Below are positions 10,438-20,043 of a DNA stretch of 64,000 nt, piece after piece; position 1 is the stretch's first letter; each line of letters begins with the position of its first letter. The position numbers and the translations under genes are program-made. The stretch is from Radicibacter daui. GTDB taxonomy: Bacteria; Pseudomonadota; Alphaproteobacteria; Radicibacterales; Radicibacteraceae. The stretch is taken from contig CP131056.1 of assembly GCA_030657355.1 (NCBI GenBank), positions 1,756,501 to 1,820,500 on the forward strand, in the 5' to 3' direction. Under the pieces are notes generated by a model, which was not told the origin of the DNA, did not search any database, and saw nothing but the letters and a program-made list of their open reading frames with translations.

Positions 10438-11349
10438 ATGTTGTTTGCCAAGAAGAACGGCGCTGAAAAGCGCGCCGATTTCCGCAAGGCGCTCGCCTCC
10501 GGCAAGCTTTTGCGTTTCCCCGGTGCCTTTTCGCCGCTGGTGGCGATGCTGATCGAGCAGCAGGGCTGGAACGGCGTCTATATCTCCGGCGCGGTGCTGG
10601 CCAATGATCTGGGCCTGCCGGATATTGGCCTCACCACCATGAGCGAGGTAACCCAGCGCGGCCGGCAAATCGCGCGGGTAACCGACCTGCCGTCGATTAT
10701 CGATATCGATACCGGCTTTGGCGAGCCGATGTCGGCAGCGCGCACCATCATGGAGCTGGAGGATCTGGGGCTCGCCGGCTGCCATATGGAAGACCAGATC
10801 AACCCCAAGCGCTGCGGCCATCTGGACGGCAAGGAGGTGGTGAGCGCCACCGACATGGTGCGGAAGATCCGCGCCGCGTCCGACGCCAAGCGCGATCCCA
10901 ACTTCGTGCTCATTGCCCGCACCGACAGCCGCGCCATCGAAGGGCTGGACAAGGCGATTGACCGCGCCAAGGCCTATGTCGATGCCGGGGCGGATGCGAT
11001 CTTTCCGGAAGCGATGAAGGACGAGCGCGAGTTCGAGGCGATGCGCAAGGCGGTTTCTGTGCCGCTGCTGGCCAACATGACCGAGTTCGGCAAATCGCGC
11101 CTGCTCAATGCCAGCGAGCTGGAAGCGCTTGGCTACAACATCGTCATCTATCCCGTCACCACGCTGCGTCTTGCCATGGGCGCGGTGGAAAGTGCGCTGG
11201 AGCAGATCAAGCGCGAGGGTGACCAGAACAGCGTTCTGGACCAGATGCAGACCCGCAAGCGGCTCTACGAGGTCGTGCGTTACGAGGATTACAACGACTT
11301 CGACCAGAGCCTTTTCAACTTCACCGTCGCGGAGACGACGCCGCAATAA
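10438..11349 (+). CDS. prpB: 2-Methylisocitrate lyase
   Basis: Cleaves 2-methylisocitrate to pyruvate and succinate. The 303-residue protein of the ICL/PEP-mutase superfamily has IDIDTGFGEP for metal binding, MEDQINPKRCGHLDGKEVV with the catalytic KRCGH, and a conserved RTDSRA segment. The start ATG 10438 follows AAGGA at 10424-10428. It lies 39 bases after prpD and 74 bases before prpC. Confidence 0.96.
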   Translation: MLFAKKNGAEKRADFRKALASGKLLRFPGAFSPLVAMLIEQQGWNGVYISGAVLANDLGLPDIGLTTMSEVTQRGRQIARVTDLPSIIDIDTGFGEPMSAARTIMELEDLGLAGCHMEDQINPKRCGHLDGKEVVSATDMVRKIRAASDAKRDPNFVLIARTDSRAIEGLDKAIDRAKAYVDAGADAIFPEAMKDEREFEAMRKAVSVPLLANMTEFGKSRLLNASELEALGYNIVIYPVTTLRLAMGAVESALEQIKREGDQNSVLDQMQTRKRLYEVVRYEDYNDFDQSLFNFTVAETTPQ

Positions 11350-11372
11350 CGCCGGACGAAGCCCTTTGGCAT

Positions 11373-11393
11373 GCCGGCTCTTTTGAAGCCGGC
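11373..11393 (+). other. Intercistronic hairpin between prpB and prpC
   Basis: GCCGGCT (11373-11379) and AGCCGGC (11387-11393) form a 7-bp stem with loop CTTTTGA. There is no T tract, so it is more likely an mRNA processing or stability element than a terminator. Function is inferred only. Confidence 0.4.
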
Positions 11394-11423
11394 CATTCCG
11401 GCAAAAAGGGAGGTCGCTGCCAG

Positions 11424-12542
11424 ATGAGCGAGAACCAGAGCGAGGTCAAAAAAGGGCTGGTGGGCGTGGTGGTCGATACCACCGCCGTCTCCAAGGTGAT
11501 GCAGGAGATAAACGCGCTTACCTATCGGGGTTATGCGGTGCAGGATCTGGCCGCCAGATGCCGGTTCGAGCAGGTGGCCCACCTGCTGCTGAAGGGCGCC
11601 TTGCCGACACCGGCCGAGTTGAGCGCCTTTACCGCGGAAGAACGCGGTCAACGCGCCCTCAGCCCGTCGCTTGCCCGTATGCTGGATGCCATCCCCACCC
11701 AGGCGCATCCGATGGACATGGTGCGCTCGGCCGTCAGCCATATGGGCATGGAGGATGAGGAAACTGCCGATCCGTCCCCGGAGGCCAATCTGCGCAAGGC
11801 GATGCGCCTTTATGCCCGCATGCCGGCGGTGATTGCGCGGCTGATGCGCAATCGCCGCGGTCAGGCCGCCGTGGCGCCGCGGGATGATCTTGGATATGCG
11901 GAAAACTTCTTCCACATGGTGTTCGAGGCGGTGCCCGAGCCTGAAGTGGTCAAGGCCTTTGATGCGTCCATGACGCTCTATGCCGAGCACAGCTTCAACG
12001 CGTCCACCTTCACGGCTCGCGTTATCACCTCCACCAATTCAGATATCTATTCGGCGCTGACAGGGGCTGTCGGCGCGCTGAAGGGCAATCTGCATGGCGG
12101 TGCCAACGAGGCGGTGATGCATCTCCTGCAGGAGATCGGACATGCCGACCGGGCCGAGGCCTGGATGGAACGCGCTCTGGTGGAAGGGCGCAAGATCATG
12201 GGCTTCGGGCACCGGGTCTATAAAAACGGCGACAGCCGGGTGCCGACGATGCGCGAGCATTTCGAGGCGGTGGCGCTGCTCAAGGGCCGCGCCGATCTGG
12301 TGGAGATGGAAAACATCCTCGCCGGCGTCATGCTGCGGGAAAAGAACATCCACCCCAACCTCGATTTCCCTGCCGGGCCCGCCTATTACCTCATGGGCTT
12401 CGACATTGATTTCTTTACCCCGCTGTTCGTCATGGCGCGGGTGACGGGCTGGTCGGCCCATGTGTTCGAGCAGGTGGCTGACAACCGGCTTATCCGTCCG
12501 CTTTCGGCCTATACCGGGCCCGACAGCCGGCCGGTGCCGTAA
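11424..12542 (+). CDS. prpC: 2-Methylcitrate synthase
   Basis: Condenses propionyl-CoA with oxaloacetate, the entry step of the methylcitrate cycle. The 372-residue protein is of short citrate-synthase type with LHGGANEAVM (catalytic His region), the signature MGFGHRVYKNGDSRVP and NLDFPAGPAYYLMGF. Its position after prpD and prpB distinguishes it from citrate synthase GltA, which is usually longer. ATG 11424 is preceded by AGGGAGG at 11407-11413. Confidence 0.95.
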   Translation: MSENQSEVKKGLVGVVVDTTAVSKVMQEINALTYRGYAVQDLAARCRFEQVAHLLLKGALPTPAELSAFTAEERGQRALSPSLARMLDAIPTQAHPMDMVRSAVSHMGMEDEETADPSPEANLRKAMRLYARMPAVIARLMRNRRGQAAVAPRDDLGYAENFFHMVFEAVPEPEVVKAFDASMTLYAEHSFNASTFTARVITSTNSDIYSALTGAVGALKGNLHGGANEAVMHLLQEIGHADRAEAWMERALVEGRKIMGFGHRVYKNGDSRVPTMREHFEAVALLKGRADLVEMENILAGVMLREKNIHPNLDFPAGPAYYLMGFDIDFFTPLFVMARVTGWSAHVFEQVADNRLIRPLSAYTGPDSRPVP

Positions 12543-12576
12543 TCCGGCCCGGATGATGAAAGGCAAAGGCGTTCCC

Positions 12577-12864
12577 ATGGCACTTCGACGGCTCAATCAG
12601 TTTACCGCCCGCGACGGCCAGGAAGAGGCGCTGGAAAATTTCCTGCTCGCGCGGCTGCCGGTTATTGCGGCGGCCGAGGGCTGCCTTGGCATCGAATTGC
12701 TGCGTCATGCCAAGGATGACGGGCATTTTGTGGTGGTGGAGCGCTGGCGCAGTGCTGCCGACCACAAGGCGGCGCTGGCCGCAACGCCGCCGCAGCGCTT
12801 TGAGGAAGCGAAGGCACTGCTCTCCGGCCCGCCCAAGGGCGAAAGTTACGAAGAACTCGCCTGA
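12577..12864 (+). CDS. ABM-domain protein (antibiotic biosynthesis monooxygenase fold)
   Basis: A 95-residue dimeric ferredoxin-like-fold protein: LNQFTARDGQEEALENFLL, then CLGIELLRHAKDDGHFVVVE and RWRSAADHKAALAA. ABM domains act as small oxygenases, isomerases or haem-binding proteins; the substrate cannot be deduced. It starts 34 bases after prpC (ATG 12577, alternatives 12553 and 12556) and is probably the last gene of the prp operon. Its 3' end overlaps the convergent patatin gene by 19 bases. Confidence 0.8.
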   Translation: MALRRLNQFTARDGQEEALENFLLARLPVIAAAEGCLGIELLRHAKDDGHFVVVERWRSAADHKAALAATPPQRFEEAKALLSGPPKGESYEELA

Positions 12865-13907
12865 GTTTCGGCCGGGGAGCCCTTTGCTGTCTCGGGCCGG
12901 ATGGCGGTGAGCCAGTCCAGCCCCGCTTGCCGGCCCTCCGCGAACAGGCTGTCGATAAAGGCAGGGTCCGCATCCAGTTTGCTGGCGGCGGGCAGGGAGC
13001 CCAGCCTTTTGCAGGCGGAGACGCGGTGCAGACGGATCGGGCGAACCCCGGCGCGGGCCGCATCAAGGGCACCGGTTTCGATCAGCCGGTTGGTCGTCTC
13101 GATGGCGGCGATTTCCCCTTCCAGCAGCTGTGCCATGGCAATTTCGGTCAGCCGGTCGAAGATGGCCGTCGGGCTGGTCGGCACGTCCGGGCGCCGGGCC
13201 GGCGTAATGTCGATGATCAGCAGGTCGCTCGCACGTCCCTGTTCCAGCACCGGGCCGAGCGGCGGGTTGCCGCTGTAACTGCCGTCCCACAGGCGCGCAC
13301 CGTCGATTTCCTCGGCCGGCATCAGGAAGGGCAGCGTGCCAGACGCCAGCAGCACGGCGCCGGTAACCTCGCTGCCTTCAAACAGACGCGGGGCGCCGGT
13401 TTCGGCATCGGTGGTGCTGACGAAGAGCCGCGGCAGAACCTTGTTTGAAAGGGCGGAGGCGAGCAGATCCGCCGGAAGCTGCTCTTCAAAGATCGGTCGC
13501 AGTGGATTGATGCCGAGCGGGTTCATCTGATAGGGCGAGAGCGAACGCACCAGCGTGTCGAACCCAGACCAGCCCAGATGGAAATTGGGCAGGCCCCAGG
13601 CGCTGATGGCGCGGTCGAATGCGCCGGGCGAAAGACCCGGCATCATGCCCATGCGCCCGGTTGCCTGCCACAGGCTGGCAAGCCGCCGCCGCGCACCCCC
13701 GGGCCCGCCTTCATGCAGACCGCAGAGAAGGGCTGCGGCGTTGACGGCACCGGAGCTGGCGCCAACCAGCATGTCGAGTTCAAGCAGGCCGGAGCGGTCC
13801 TGCCATTCCATCAGCGCATCCAGGACGCCCCAGCTATAGGCGCCATGGGCGCCGCCACCAGGCAGGGCGATGGAGAGATGCAGCTTTGCCGGGCGATGGG
13901 CGGTCAT
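12846..13907 (-). CDS. Patatin-like phospholipase
   Basis: A 353-residue lipid acyl hydrolase of the patatin family. It has the oxyanion motif GGGAHG (about 17-22), the nucleophile elbow GASSG (Ser51) and the catalytic aspartate in LWDGSYSGNPP near residue 210. No signal peptide or membrane segment is apparent, so it is probably cytosolic or peripheral. ATG 13907 overlaps the stop of the upstream hybrid kinase as ATGA, so the two are translationally coupled. A GTG at 13916 is the other possible start. Its substrate is unknown. Confidence 0.9.
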   Translation of the reverse strand: MTAHRPAKLHLSIALPGGGAHGAYSWGVLDALMEWQDRSGLLELDMLVGASSGAVNAAALLCGLHEGGPGGARRRLASLWQATGRMGMMPGLSPGAFDRAISAWGLPNFHLGWSGFDTLVRSLSPYQMNPLGINPLRPIFEEQLPADLLASALSNKVLPRLFVSTTDAETGAPRLFEGSEVTGAVLLASGTLPFLMPAEEIDGARLWDGSYSGNPPLGPVLEQGRASDLLIIDITPARRPDVPTSPTAIFDRLTEIAMAQLLEGEIAAIETTNRLIETGALDAARAGVRPIRLHRVSACKRLGSLPAASKLDADPAFIDSLFAEGRQAGLDWLTAIRPETAKGSPAETQASSS

Positions 13908-16570
13908 TGCGGCCACGAGGGCGGCAGCTGGCCCAGCTGCGCCACATAGGTGTTGAAGGCCATCCTGAGGCCGCTGATGGCGGCATCGCGTTCGATCTCG
14001 CTGCCGGTTTCAACCACCGTTTCCGCCCAGGCCGCAACGTCGGCCAGCCGGGTGATGCCGAGATTGGCGCTGGTCCCCTTGAGGCTGTGGGCGGCACGTT
14101 TGCGCTCCTCTGCCGGCAGGGACTTGTCCTCATAGCTGCGGACCAGTTCTTCGCCGTCCGCAGCGAGCCGGGAAAGGTAGTTGCGCACCGTCTGCCCGCC
14201 CAGCTGCTGGACGAGCTCCCGCAGGGCGGGGCCGGTGAAGTCTTCAGGGATTGCCGCAGTCGGGGCGGTATCTTGCGGCGGCGTTCCGGCAGCAGTCTCT
14301 GCCTGCGGCTCGGCGGTCATTTCCGGCTCTTCCGGGGCAATCCGGCCGGTACCCGCCAGGCGATGCATCTCGCGCAGCAGCCTTGACCAGTCTATCGGCT
14401 TGGTCACGCAGGCGTCGAAGCCGGCGGTTATATAGCCGCGCTGCTGGACTTCCATGGCGTTGGCGGTAAGGGCGATGGCGGGCATGTGGACGCTGGCACC
14501 TTCACGTTGACGCAGGACCCGGATGAACTGCTCCCCGTCCATCACCGGCATGTGGATATCGACAAGAGCGATGTCGAAGCTGCGCCGGTCCAGTACCTGA
14601 AGCGCCTCCGCGCCGTTGCCGGTGACGGTGATCTGATGGCCGCGCCGGGAGAGTGAGTCACGCAGCAGCAGCTGGTTCAGCTCGACATCCTCGACCACCA
14701 GCACCTGCATCGGTTCAGCAGCGCCATGCAGGTCCAGCGCGCTGAAGTCAACTTCCTCCGGCTTGTCGCCGAGCGGCAGGGTTGCGGTAAACCAGAAACG
14801 GCTGCCCACGCCAACCACGCTTTCCACCCCGACCGTGCCCCCCATCAGCGTTGCCAGCTGACGGCAGATCGCAAGACCAAGGCCTGTACCGGTGGGGGCC
14901 GCGCGGCTGAGGCCATGCACCTGGACGAAGGGCTGGAACAGGCGGGACTGCATCTCTTCGGCGATACCGGGGCCGGTATCGATGACCTCAAGGCGGAAGC
15001 TGTAGAGGCCTTCTCCGGCGTTTTCCACAGTCAGGCGCAGCAGGATGCTGCCCTGCCGGGTGAACTTGATGGCGTTGTTGAGATAGTTGAAGAGTATTTG
15101 CCGCAGGCGCTGGATATCGCCCTTGAGATAGGGAAGCGGCCTGCCGACAAGCTCTGTCTTCATGGCGAGCCCCTTGTCGCGCGCCATCGGGCCCAGCAGG
15201 GACACCACCTCGTCCAGCAATTGCTCGGGAGCAAAATCTTCCGCCGCCAGCACAAGTTCGCCGGCCTCAAGCTTGGAGAGATCGAGAATGTCGTTGACGA
15301 TGACCAGCAACGCTTCGCCGGCATGCATCACGGCATCGGCGTAACCGCGCTGGGTATCGCTCAGCGGCGTCTCCAGCATCAGCCGGTTCATGCCCAGCAC
15401 CGCCGTCATCGGGGTGCGGATCTCGTGGCTCATGAAGGCGAGGAAATTGCTCTTGGCCTTGTCTGCTGCCAGGGCAGAGGTCAGCGCACGGCGTTGCAAA
15501 GACTGCGCACGGATAAGCGCTACCAGCAGCAGGGCAAGCAGCAGGCTGAGCGAACCCAGCGTCACCAGATTGCGCACTTCGATGTCGTGCATATTGCCCA
15601 TCATCGGGGCGACGGGCGCGGCGATCACGACGCTCAGCGGCAAACCCACCAGATGGCGCACATCGAACCGCCACGGCCCCGGCTGACCGGCAAGGCTGGC
15701 CGTTTCGGTGATCACGCCGGGGGAGGATGTTCTTGTGCCGGCGGGAGGCGCTTCCTGCAGCTCGCGCAAGGGCTGCTCGAGATCAATGCGTCCGGCCTCA
15801 TCGCCGCCAACGGCAAGAATCTGGCCGTTGTCATGGATCAGGAAGGCCAGGCCTTCTTCCAGCGAGACGGCGGCCTGATCGAGCTGGGCACGGGTAAAGG
15901 CCGCATCGAGATTGACGACGATGACCCCGATGAATTTGTCATCACCATCCTTGAGCGCCAGGCTGAGCGGGATCAGCCGACCGCCGGAGATGCGGGAATG
16001 GATGGGGCTGCCGACGAACAGCGGCGATGTCGGGTCGCGCTGGATTTCATTAAAATAGGCCCGGTCGCCAACATAGAGCCCGTTACCCGGCCGGCCGGGC
16101 ATGGCGATACGGCCGTCAGCGCCGACGATTACCCAGCCGCTCGCCTGCGGCAACCGGTCGAGGGCCCGGTTGAGGAAACCGGTCATGCGCACCGATAGCG
16201 AGGCAATATCGCCTTCATTATCGAAGCTGGAGCGGTCGGCAACACCCCCCAGCACAAGGCTGACGGTGTCGAAACTGCGCTCGACATATTGCTGGAGCAG
16301 GACCGCGGATGCGCCGATGTTGTTGTCGAGCGCAACGGCCTGCCGCATGCGCTCGGCATTGATCTGGTGAAAAGTGACAAAACCACCGGCAGCGGTCAGG
16401 CCGAGCCAGATGAGAATGCCAGCGATCCACGGGCTGAGCTGCCGGGCGGCATCCTTTGGCAAGAGGTCATTCCCCGGGCGATTACGATCAGGAGCGGCTG
16501 TTTTCTGTTTTAGCAGCCTGACCCGCCAGTACAAATCCTGTTTTGTGGGTAGGGTGCAGCAGGCAGCCAT
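13904..16570 (-). CDS. Membrane hybrid histidine kinase (Cache-like sensor, HisKA, HATPase, REC, HPt)
   Basis: An 888-residue phosphorelay protein. A membrane segment lies near residues 46-68. It is followed by a periplasmic Cache-like sensor region (to about 335) and a second membrane segment (LVTLGSLSLLLALLLVALI). Then come HisKA with SHEIRTPM, HATPase (NYLNNAIKF, DTGPGI, GTGLGLAICRQL), a receiver (LVDIHMPVMDG) and a C-terminal HPt domain with AAHSLKGTSANLG. A separate response regulator is expected elsewhere. ATG 16570 was chosen over the TTG at 16585. It is translationally coupled to the patatin gene. Confidence 0.93.
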   Translation of the reverse strand: MAACCTLPTKQDLYWRVRLLKQKTAAPDRNRPGNDLLPKDAARQLSPWIAGILIWLGLTAAGGFVTFHQINAERMRQAVALDNNIGASAVLLQQYVERSFDTVSLVLGGVADRSSFDNEGDIASLSVRMTGFLNRALDRLPQASGWVIVGADGRIAMPGRPGNGLYVGDRAYFNEIQRDPTSPLFVGSPIHSRISGGRLIPLSLALKDGDDKFIGVIVVNLDAAFTRAQLDQAAVSLEEGLAFLIHDNGQILAVGGDEAGRIDLEQPLRELQEAPPAGTRTSSPGVITETASLAGQPGPWRFDVRHLVGLPLSVVIAAPVAPMMGNMHDIEVRNLVTLGSLSLLLALLLVALIRAQSLQRRALTSALAADKAKSNFLAFMSHEIRTPMTAVLGMNRLMLETPLSDTQRGYADAVMHAGEALLVIVNDILDLSKLEAGELVLAAEDFAPEQLLDEVVSLLGPMARDKGLAMKTELVGRPLPYLKGDIQRLRQILFNYLNNAIKFTRQGSILLRLTVENAGEGLYSFRLEVIDTGPGIAEEMQSRLFQPFVQVHGLSRAAPTGTGLGLAICRQLATLMGGTVGVESVVGVGSRFWFTATLPLGDKPEEVDFSALDLHGAAEPMQVLVVEDVELNQLLLRDSLSRRGHQITVTGNGAEALQVLDRRSFDIALVDIHMPVMDGEQFIRVLRQREGASVHMPAIALTANAMEVQQRGYITAGFDACVTKPIDWSRLLREMHRLAGTGRIAPEEPEMTAEPQAETAAGTPPQDTAPTAAIPEDFTGPALRELVQQLGGQTVRNYLSRLAADGEELVRSYEDKSLPAEERKRAAHSLKGTSANLGITRLADVAAWAETVVETGSEIERDAAISGLRMAFNTYVAQLGQLPPSWPQ

Positions 16571-16684
16571 GCATCTTTTGATCAATGCAGGGGCTTGACC
16601 CGCGCCGCCAAGGCGCTACCCCTTCGCCAGAGTAAAGATCACCGCCCGACCGGTGCGGTCTGAAAAATCAAGGTGGCGTTTGCC

Positions 16685-17104
16685 GTGGCCCTGCATCTCA
16701 TCAAGCTCAGCGTCGGTACCGAAAGCATCGAGGATCTGGCTTTCTGGCAGCAGGAGCGCCTGCGCGACAAAGGGGCCGTCTATCACCAGACGCGCATGAC
16801 CCCGCGCCGCGAGGCCGAACTGCTGGATGGCGGATCGATCTACTGGATCATCAAGGGCTATACCCGCGCCCGCCAGCGCCTGACCGGCATTGAGCCGCAT
16901 ACGGATGTGGAAGGCAATTCCTTCGTCCGGCTGATGCTCGATCCGGAGCTCATCCCTGTGGAGATCAGGCGCCACCGGCCCTTTCAGGGCTGGCGGTATC
17001 TGGACCCCAGGGATGCGCCGCCCGATCTCTCCGGCGCGGCGGGGGATTCCGCTCCGCTGCCCGAGCATATAGAACAGGCTTTGAGAGATATCGGCTTCGG
17101 TTGA
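16685..17104 (+). CDS. DUF1489 family protein
   Basis: A conserved alphaproteobacterial protein of about 139 residues and unknown function: LHLIKLSVGTESIEDLAFWQ, then YHQTRMTPRREAELLDGGSI, YWIIKG and a PFQGWRYL ending. Its N-terminus matches the family when it starts at GTG 16685, and AAGGTGG (16670-16676) is well spaced for that codon; GTG 16673 is the alternative. There are no membrane segments. It lies 55 bases before the antiporter gene and may be co-transcribed with it. Confidence 0.85.
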   Translation: MALHLIKLSVGTESIEDLAFWQQERLRDKGAVYHQTRMTPRREAELLDGGSIYWIIKGYTRARQRLTGIEPHTDVEGNSFVRLMLDPELIPVEIRRHRPFQGWRYLDPRDAPPDLSGAAGDSAPLPEHIEQALRDIGFG

Positions 17105-17159
17105 GCGCGCACCGCGTGCTCCATCTGGTCCGGGTTTGTGCTGAAGGGGGCGCGCGAGG

Positions 17160-19649
17160 GTGTTTTCGATTGTCACCATGGTGACTTTTCTGGCCGTTCT
17201 GCTGGTGATCGTCAGCTTGCTGTCGCCACTTGCCGTCCGGCTCAGAATTCCCCTCCAGGTCCTGCTGGCGGCAACCGGTTTGTTGCTGGGCTTCGGCGCG
17301 CTGCTTGTTCCTGCCCTCGGGCCCCACACGGCCACGGGCGAACCGGCACTCGGGCTTGGTTTCAGCCCCGAGGTCATCCTCACCATCTTTCTGCCCGTGC
17401 TGCTGTTCGAAATGGCGATGGGCATCAATGTGCGCCGCATGATGGATGCGCTGGCACCGGTGCTGGTGCTCGCCATTGTCGCCGTCATCGTCGCTACCGC
17501 CGTTATCGGCCTTGCCCTGTGGTGGGTGCTGCCGCTCAGTCTCATCGGCTGTCTCATCATCGCGGCGATTGTCTCCACTACCGATCCGGCAGCGGTCGTT
17601 GCGCTCTTCCGCGATCTGGGTGCGCCGGTGCAACTGCGTGTGCTGGTGGAGGGCGAGAGCCTTTTCAACGACGCTGCCGCCATCGCCATTATTGCCGTTC
17701 TGCTGGCCATGGTCGGCGGCAACACCGCCGCGGGATTGGTCCCCGGCATTCTCGGTTTCCTGCAGGAATTTGCCGGCGGCATGCTTGTCGGAGGCATTAC
17801 AGCGGGGGCGGCGCTGCTGGTCATGCCGGTCCTGCGTGGCGAGCGGGCAGCGGAAATCACACTGACCGTCAGCCTTGCCTACGGCTCCTACCTCACGGCC
17901 GAATATTTCCACGTTTCCGGCGTGGTGGCGGTGGTGATCGCCGGCCTGCTGACCGGCTCGGCCGGGCGCCTGCGCATCGCCGCCGATAACTGGGACACGA
18001 TGGTGGAGGTGTGGGAGCAGCTTGGCCATTGGGCCAATTCGCTGGTGTTCCTGATCGCCACCATGCTGGTGCCGCGCCTGATGTTCGCCGCCAACTGGAA
18101 GGACGGGGTGGCGCTGGTGGCGATGGTTGCCTCCGCGCTTATTGCCCGTGCAGCGGTGCTCTGGGGCATCCTGCCGCTGATGGGGCTGTTCTCGGCCGCC
18201 TGCCGCATTCAGTGGCGCTACAAACTGGCCATTGTCTGGGGCGGTGTGCGCGGCGCCGTCACGCTCGCACTTGCCGTGGCCGTGGTGGAGAACCGCACGC
18301 TTTCGGGCGAGTTGCGGCATGCCGCCGGCGTGCTCTCCTCGGGCTTCGTGCTGTTTACGCTGCTGGTCAATGCCACCAGCCTGCGCCCGCTGGTGCGGCG
18401 TCTTGGGCTCGACAAGCTGACGGCGGCGGAACTGGCACTGCGCGATCGCGTGCTGTCACTGTCGATGGAAAATATTCGCTCGCGCCTTTCTTCCCTCGCG
18501 GAAAGCCATGCCATCCGTCCGGTAGCGGTGGAGCAGGTGGAAGGGTTCTATCACGACCAGCTGGCCGCTTTCTCGCTGGAGGCTGCGCTTGCCGGACCCA
18601 AGGACGGGTCAGCCGCTGCACTGCGGGGCGCCCTTATCCTGCTGGAGGGGTATGAGCAGGAGCGGGTGATGGGGTATTTCCGCGACCGCGTCATCAGCCG
18701 GGACATGGTGCGGCATCTGAGCGCGCAGGCGGGCCGGCTGCGTGACGCCACCCTGACGGAAGGGCTTGGCGGCTACATCTCCACTCTGGCGCAGACGCTT
18801 CGGTTCCCCACGCTGGTGCGCGTGGCCTTGTGGCTGCAGCGGCATTTCGGCCTGCAACGCCCCATCGAGAGCCTGCTGGCTGGCCGGTACGAGATGCTGG
18901 TACTGACCCGCATGGTGGTGCAGGAGCTGGACGCCTATGTGAAGGACCGCCTGGCCCAGCTGGTCGGCGAGGGGACCGGCTATCAGGTCCACGCGCTGGT
19001 ACGCGAACGTCTGGCGCGCATCGAGCGGGCCATCAGTGCGCTTGCCCTGCAATATCCCGATTATGCGCTGGCGATGGAGGCCCGCATCCTCACCCGCCTT
19101 GCCCTGCGACTGGAAGCCGCGGAACACAGCCGTCTGTTCCAGGAAGGCACCATTTCGGGCGACGTGCTGCGGGCGCTGGAAGCGCAGCGCCGGGTGCGTT
19201 CGGCAGAGCTCAAGCCGCTCAGGCTCGATCTCGGGCTCGAGCCCGAGGCGCTGATCGGCCGGCTGCCGCTGTTTGCCGGTCTGGCACCAGACCAGGTCAG
19301 CCGCCTTGCCCGGCTGCTGTCGCCCACGCTGGCGCTGCCGGGCCAGCAGGTAATCCGTCGCGGCGACCATGGCGATGCGATGTATTTCATTGCTTCCGGT
19401 GTCGTGCAGGTGGCGGTGGCGCCGGAGCCCAAGCTGCTGAAAACAGGTGAATTCTTCGGCGAGCTGGCGTTGTTGTCGCCGGGCGGCTTGCGAACGGCAG
19501 ATGTCATTGCGCTGGGTTATTGCCAGCTTCTGGTGCTGAAAAGCCGGGACTTGCAGCGGCTGATGCATGCCGATACGGCGTTCAAGGAGCGGATCGACGA
19601 AGTTTCCGCCCGGCGTTTTGCTGAAGTGAAGGAACAACAAGTCGATTGA
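17160..19649 (+). CDS. CPA1-type Na+/H+ antiporter with C-terminal cyclic-nucleotide-binding domain
   Basis: An 829-residue inner-membrane monovalent cation/proton antiporter. About 12 membrane helices span residues 1-410, with the CPA1 motifs STTDPAAVVALFRDLGAP, VEGESLFNDAAAIAI and WGGVRGAVTLALA. A helical cytoplasmic region of about 250 residues follows. A cNMP-binding fold closes the protein (about 700-810): LPLFAGLAPDQV and FFGELALLSPGGLRTADV. That cassette lacks a clear arginine in the PBC position beyond GGLRTAD, so nucleotide binding is uncertain. GTG 17160 has AAGGGGG 9 bases upstream; ATG 17178 is an alternative. Confidence 0.9.
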   Translation: MFSIVTMVTFLAVLLVIVSLLSPLAVRLRIPLQVLLAATGLLLGFGALLVPALGPHTATGEPALGLGFSPEVILTIFLPVLLFEMAMGINVRRMMDALAPVLVLAIVAVIVATAVIGLALWWVLPLSLIGCLIIAAIVSTTDPAAVVALFRDLGAPVQLRVLVEGESLFNDAAAIAIIAVLLAMVGGNTAAGLVPGILGFLQEFAGGMLVGGITAGAALLVMPVLRGERAAEITLTVSLAYGSYLTAEYFHVSGVVAVVIAGLLTGSAGRLRIAADNWDTMVEVWEQLGHWANSLVFLIATMLVPRLMFAANWKDGVALVAMVASALIARAAVLWGILPLMGLFSAACRIQWRYKLAIVWGGVRGAVTLALAVAVVENRTLSGELRHAAGVLSSGFVLFTLLVNATSLRPLVRRLGLDKLTAAELALRDRVLSLSMENIRSRLSSLAESHAIRPVAVEQVEGFYHDQLAAFSLEAALAGPKDGSAAALRGALILLEGYEQERVMGYFRDRVISRDMVRHLSAQAGRLRDATLTEGLGGYISTLAQTLRFPTLVRVALWLQRHFGLQRPIESLLAGRYEMLVLTRMVVQELDAYVKDRLAQLVGEGTGYQVHALVRERLARIERAISALALQYPDYALAMEARILTRLALRLEAAEHSRLFQEGTISGDVLRALEAQRRVRSAELKPLRLDLGLEPEALIGRLPLFAGLAPDQVSRLARLLSPTLALPGQQVIRRGDHGDAMYFIASGVVQVAVAPEPKLLKTGEFFGELALLSPGGLRTADVIALGYCQLLVLKSRDLQRLMHADTAFKERIDEVSARRFAEVKEQQVD

Positions 19650-19724
19650 GCCAGTTGGCAGCGTGCTTCCGCTGCTTTAGGCTCCTATCCGGATCACAAT
19701 CCCTAGCAGTGCAGGAACGAGAGC

Positions 19725-20036
19725 ATGTCGGGTGACTTTACCAGTGAGGTTCAGGCCCAGATCCAGCAGCTGAACGAGCTGCTGTCAGCCGTGCAGGCCG
19801 CCTGGGAGCCTCTTGGCATCGTCAATACCGAGAACGGTACTGACATGGCGATCCATCTGGCTGTGCTCTCCGGCCTGTGCCTCGGGCTTGATGACAATGC
19901 CCAGGCCGTCGACCAGCATCTGGCGCTGATGAAGCAGGGCGCGGACCTTGCTGCGGCGCTCAATGCCCTGGCCGAGGAACAGCGCCTTCACGCCGAGAAC
20001 CGCTCGGCGGAAGACGATCTGGTCATCAAGCTCTGA
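19725..20036 (+). CDS. Small hypothetical protein
   Basis: I do not recognise this 103-residue protein. It is acidic and helical with no signal peptide: MSGDFTSEVQAQIQQLNELL, then a hydrophobic patch (MAIHLAVLSGLCLGL) and a charged tail. Codon use looks like that of its neighbours. ATG 19725 follows AACGAGAG. It lies 75 bases after the antiporter gene and is convergent with the next gene. Confidence 0.6.
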   Translation: MSGDFTSEVQAQIQQLNELLSAVQAAWEPLGIVNTENGTDMAIHLAVLSGLCLGLDDNAQAVDQHLALMKQGADLAAALNALAEEQRLHAENRSAEDDLVIKL

Positions 20037-20043
20037 TCTTGTG

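Noticed and set aside
9445-11346. Long minus-strand open frame opposite prpD and prpB
   Set aside because: Spans two well-supported genes in the opposite direction and resembles no family.
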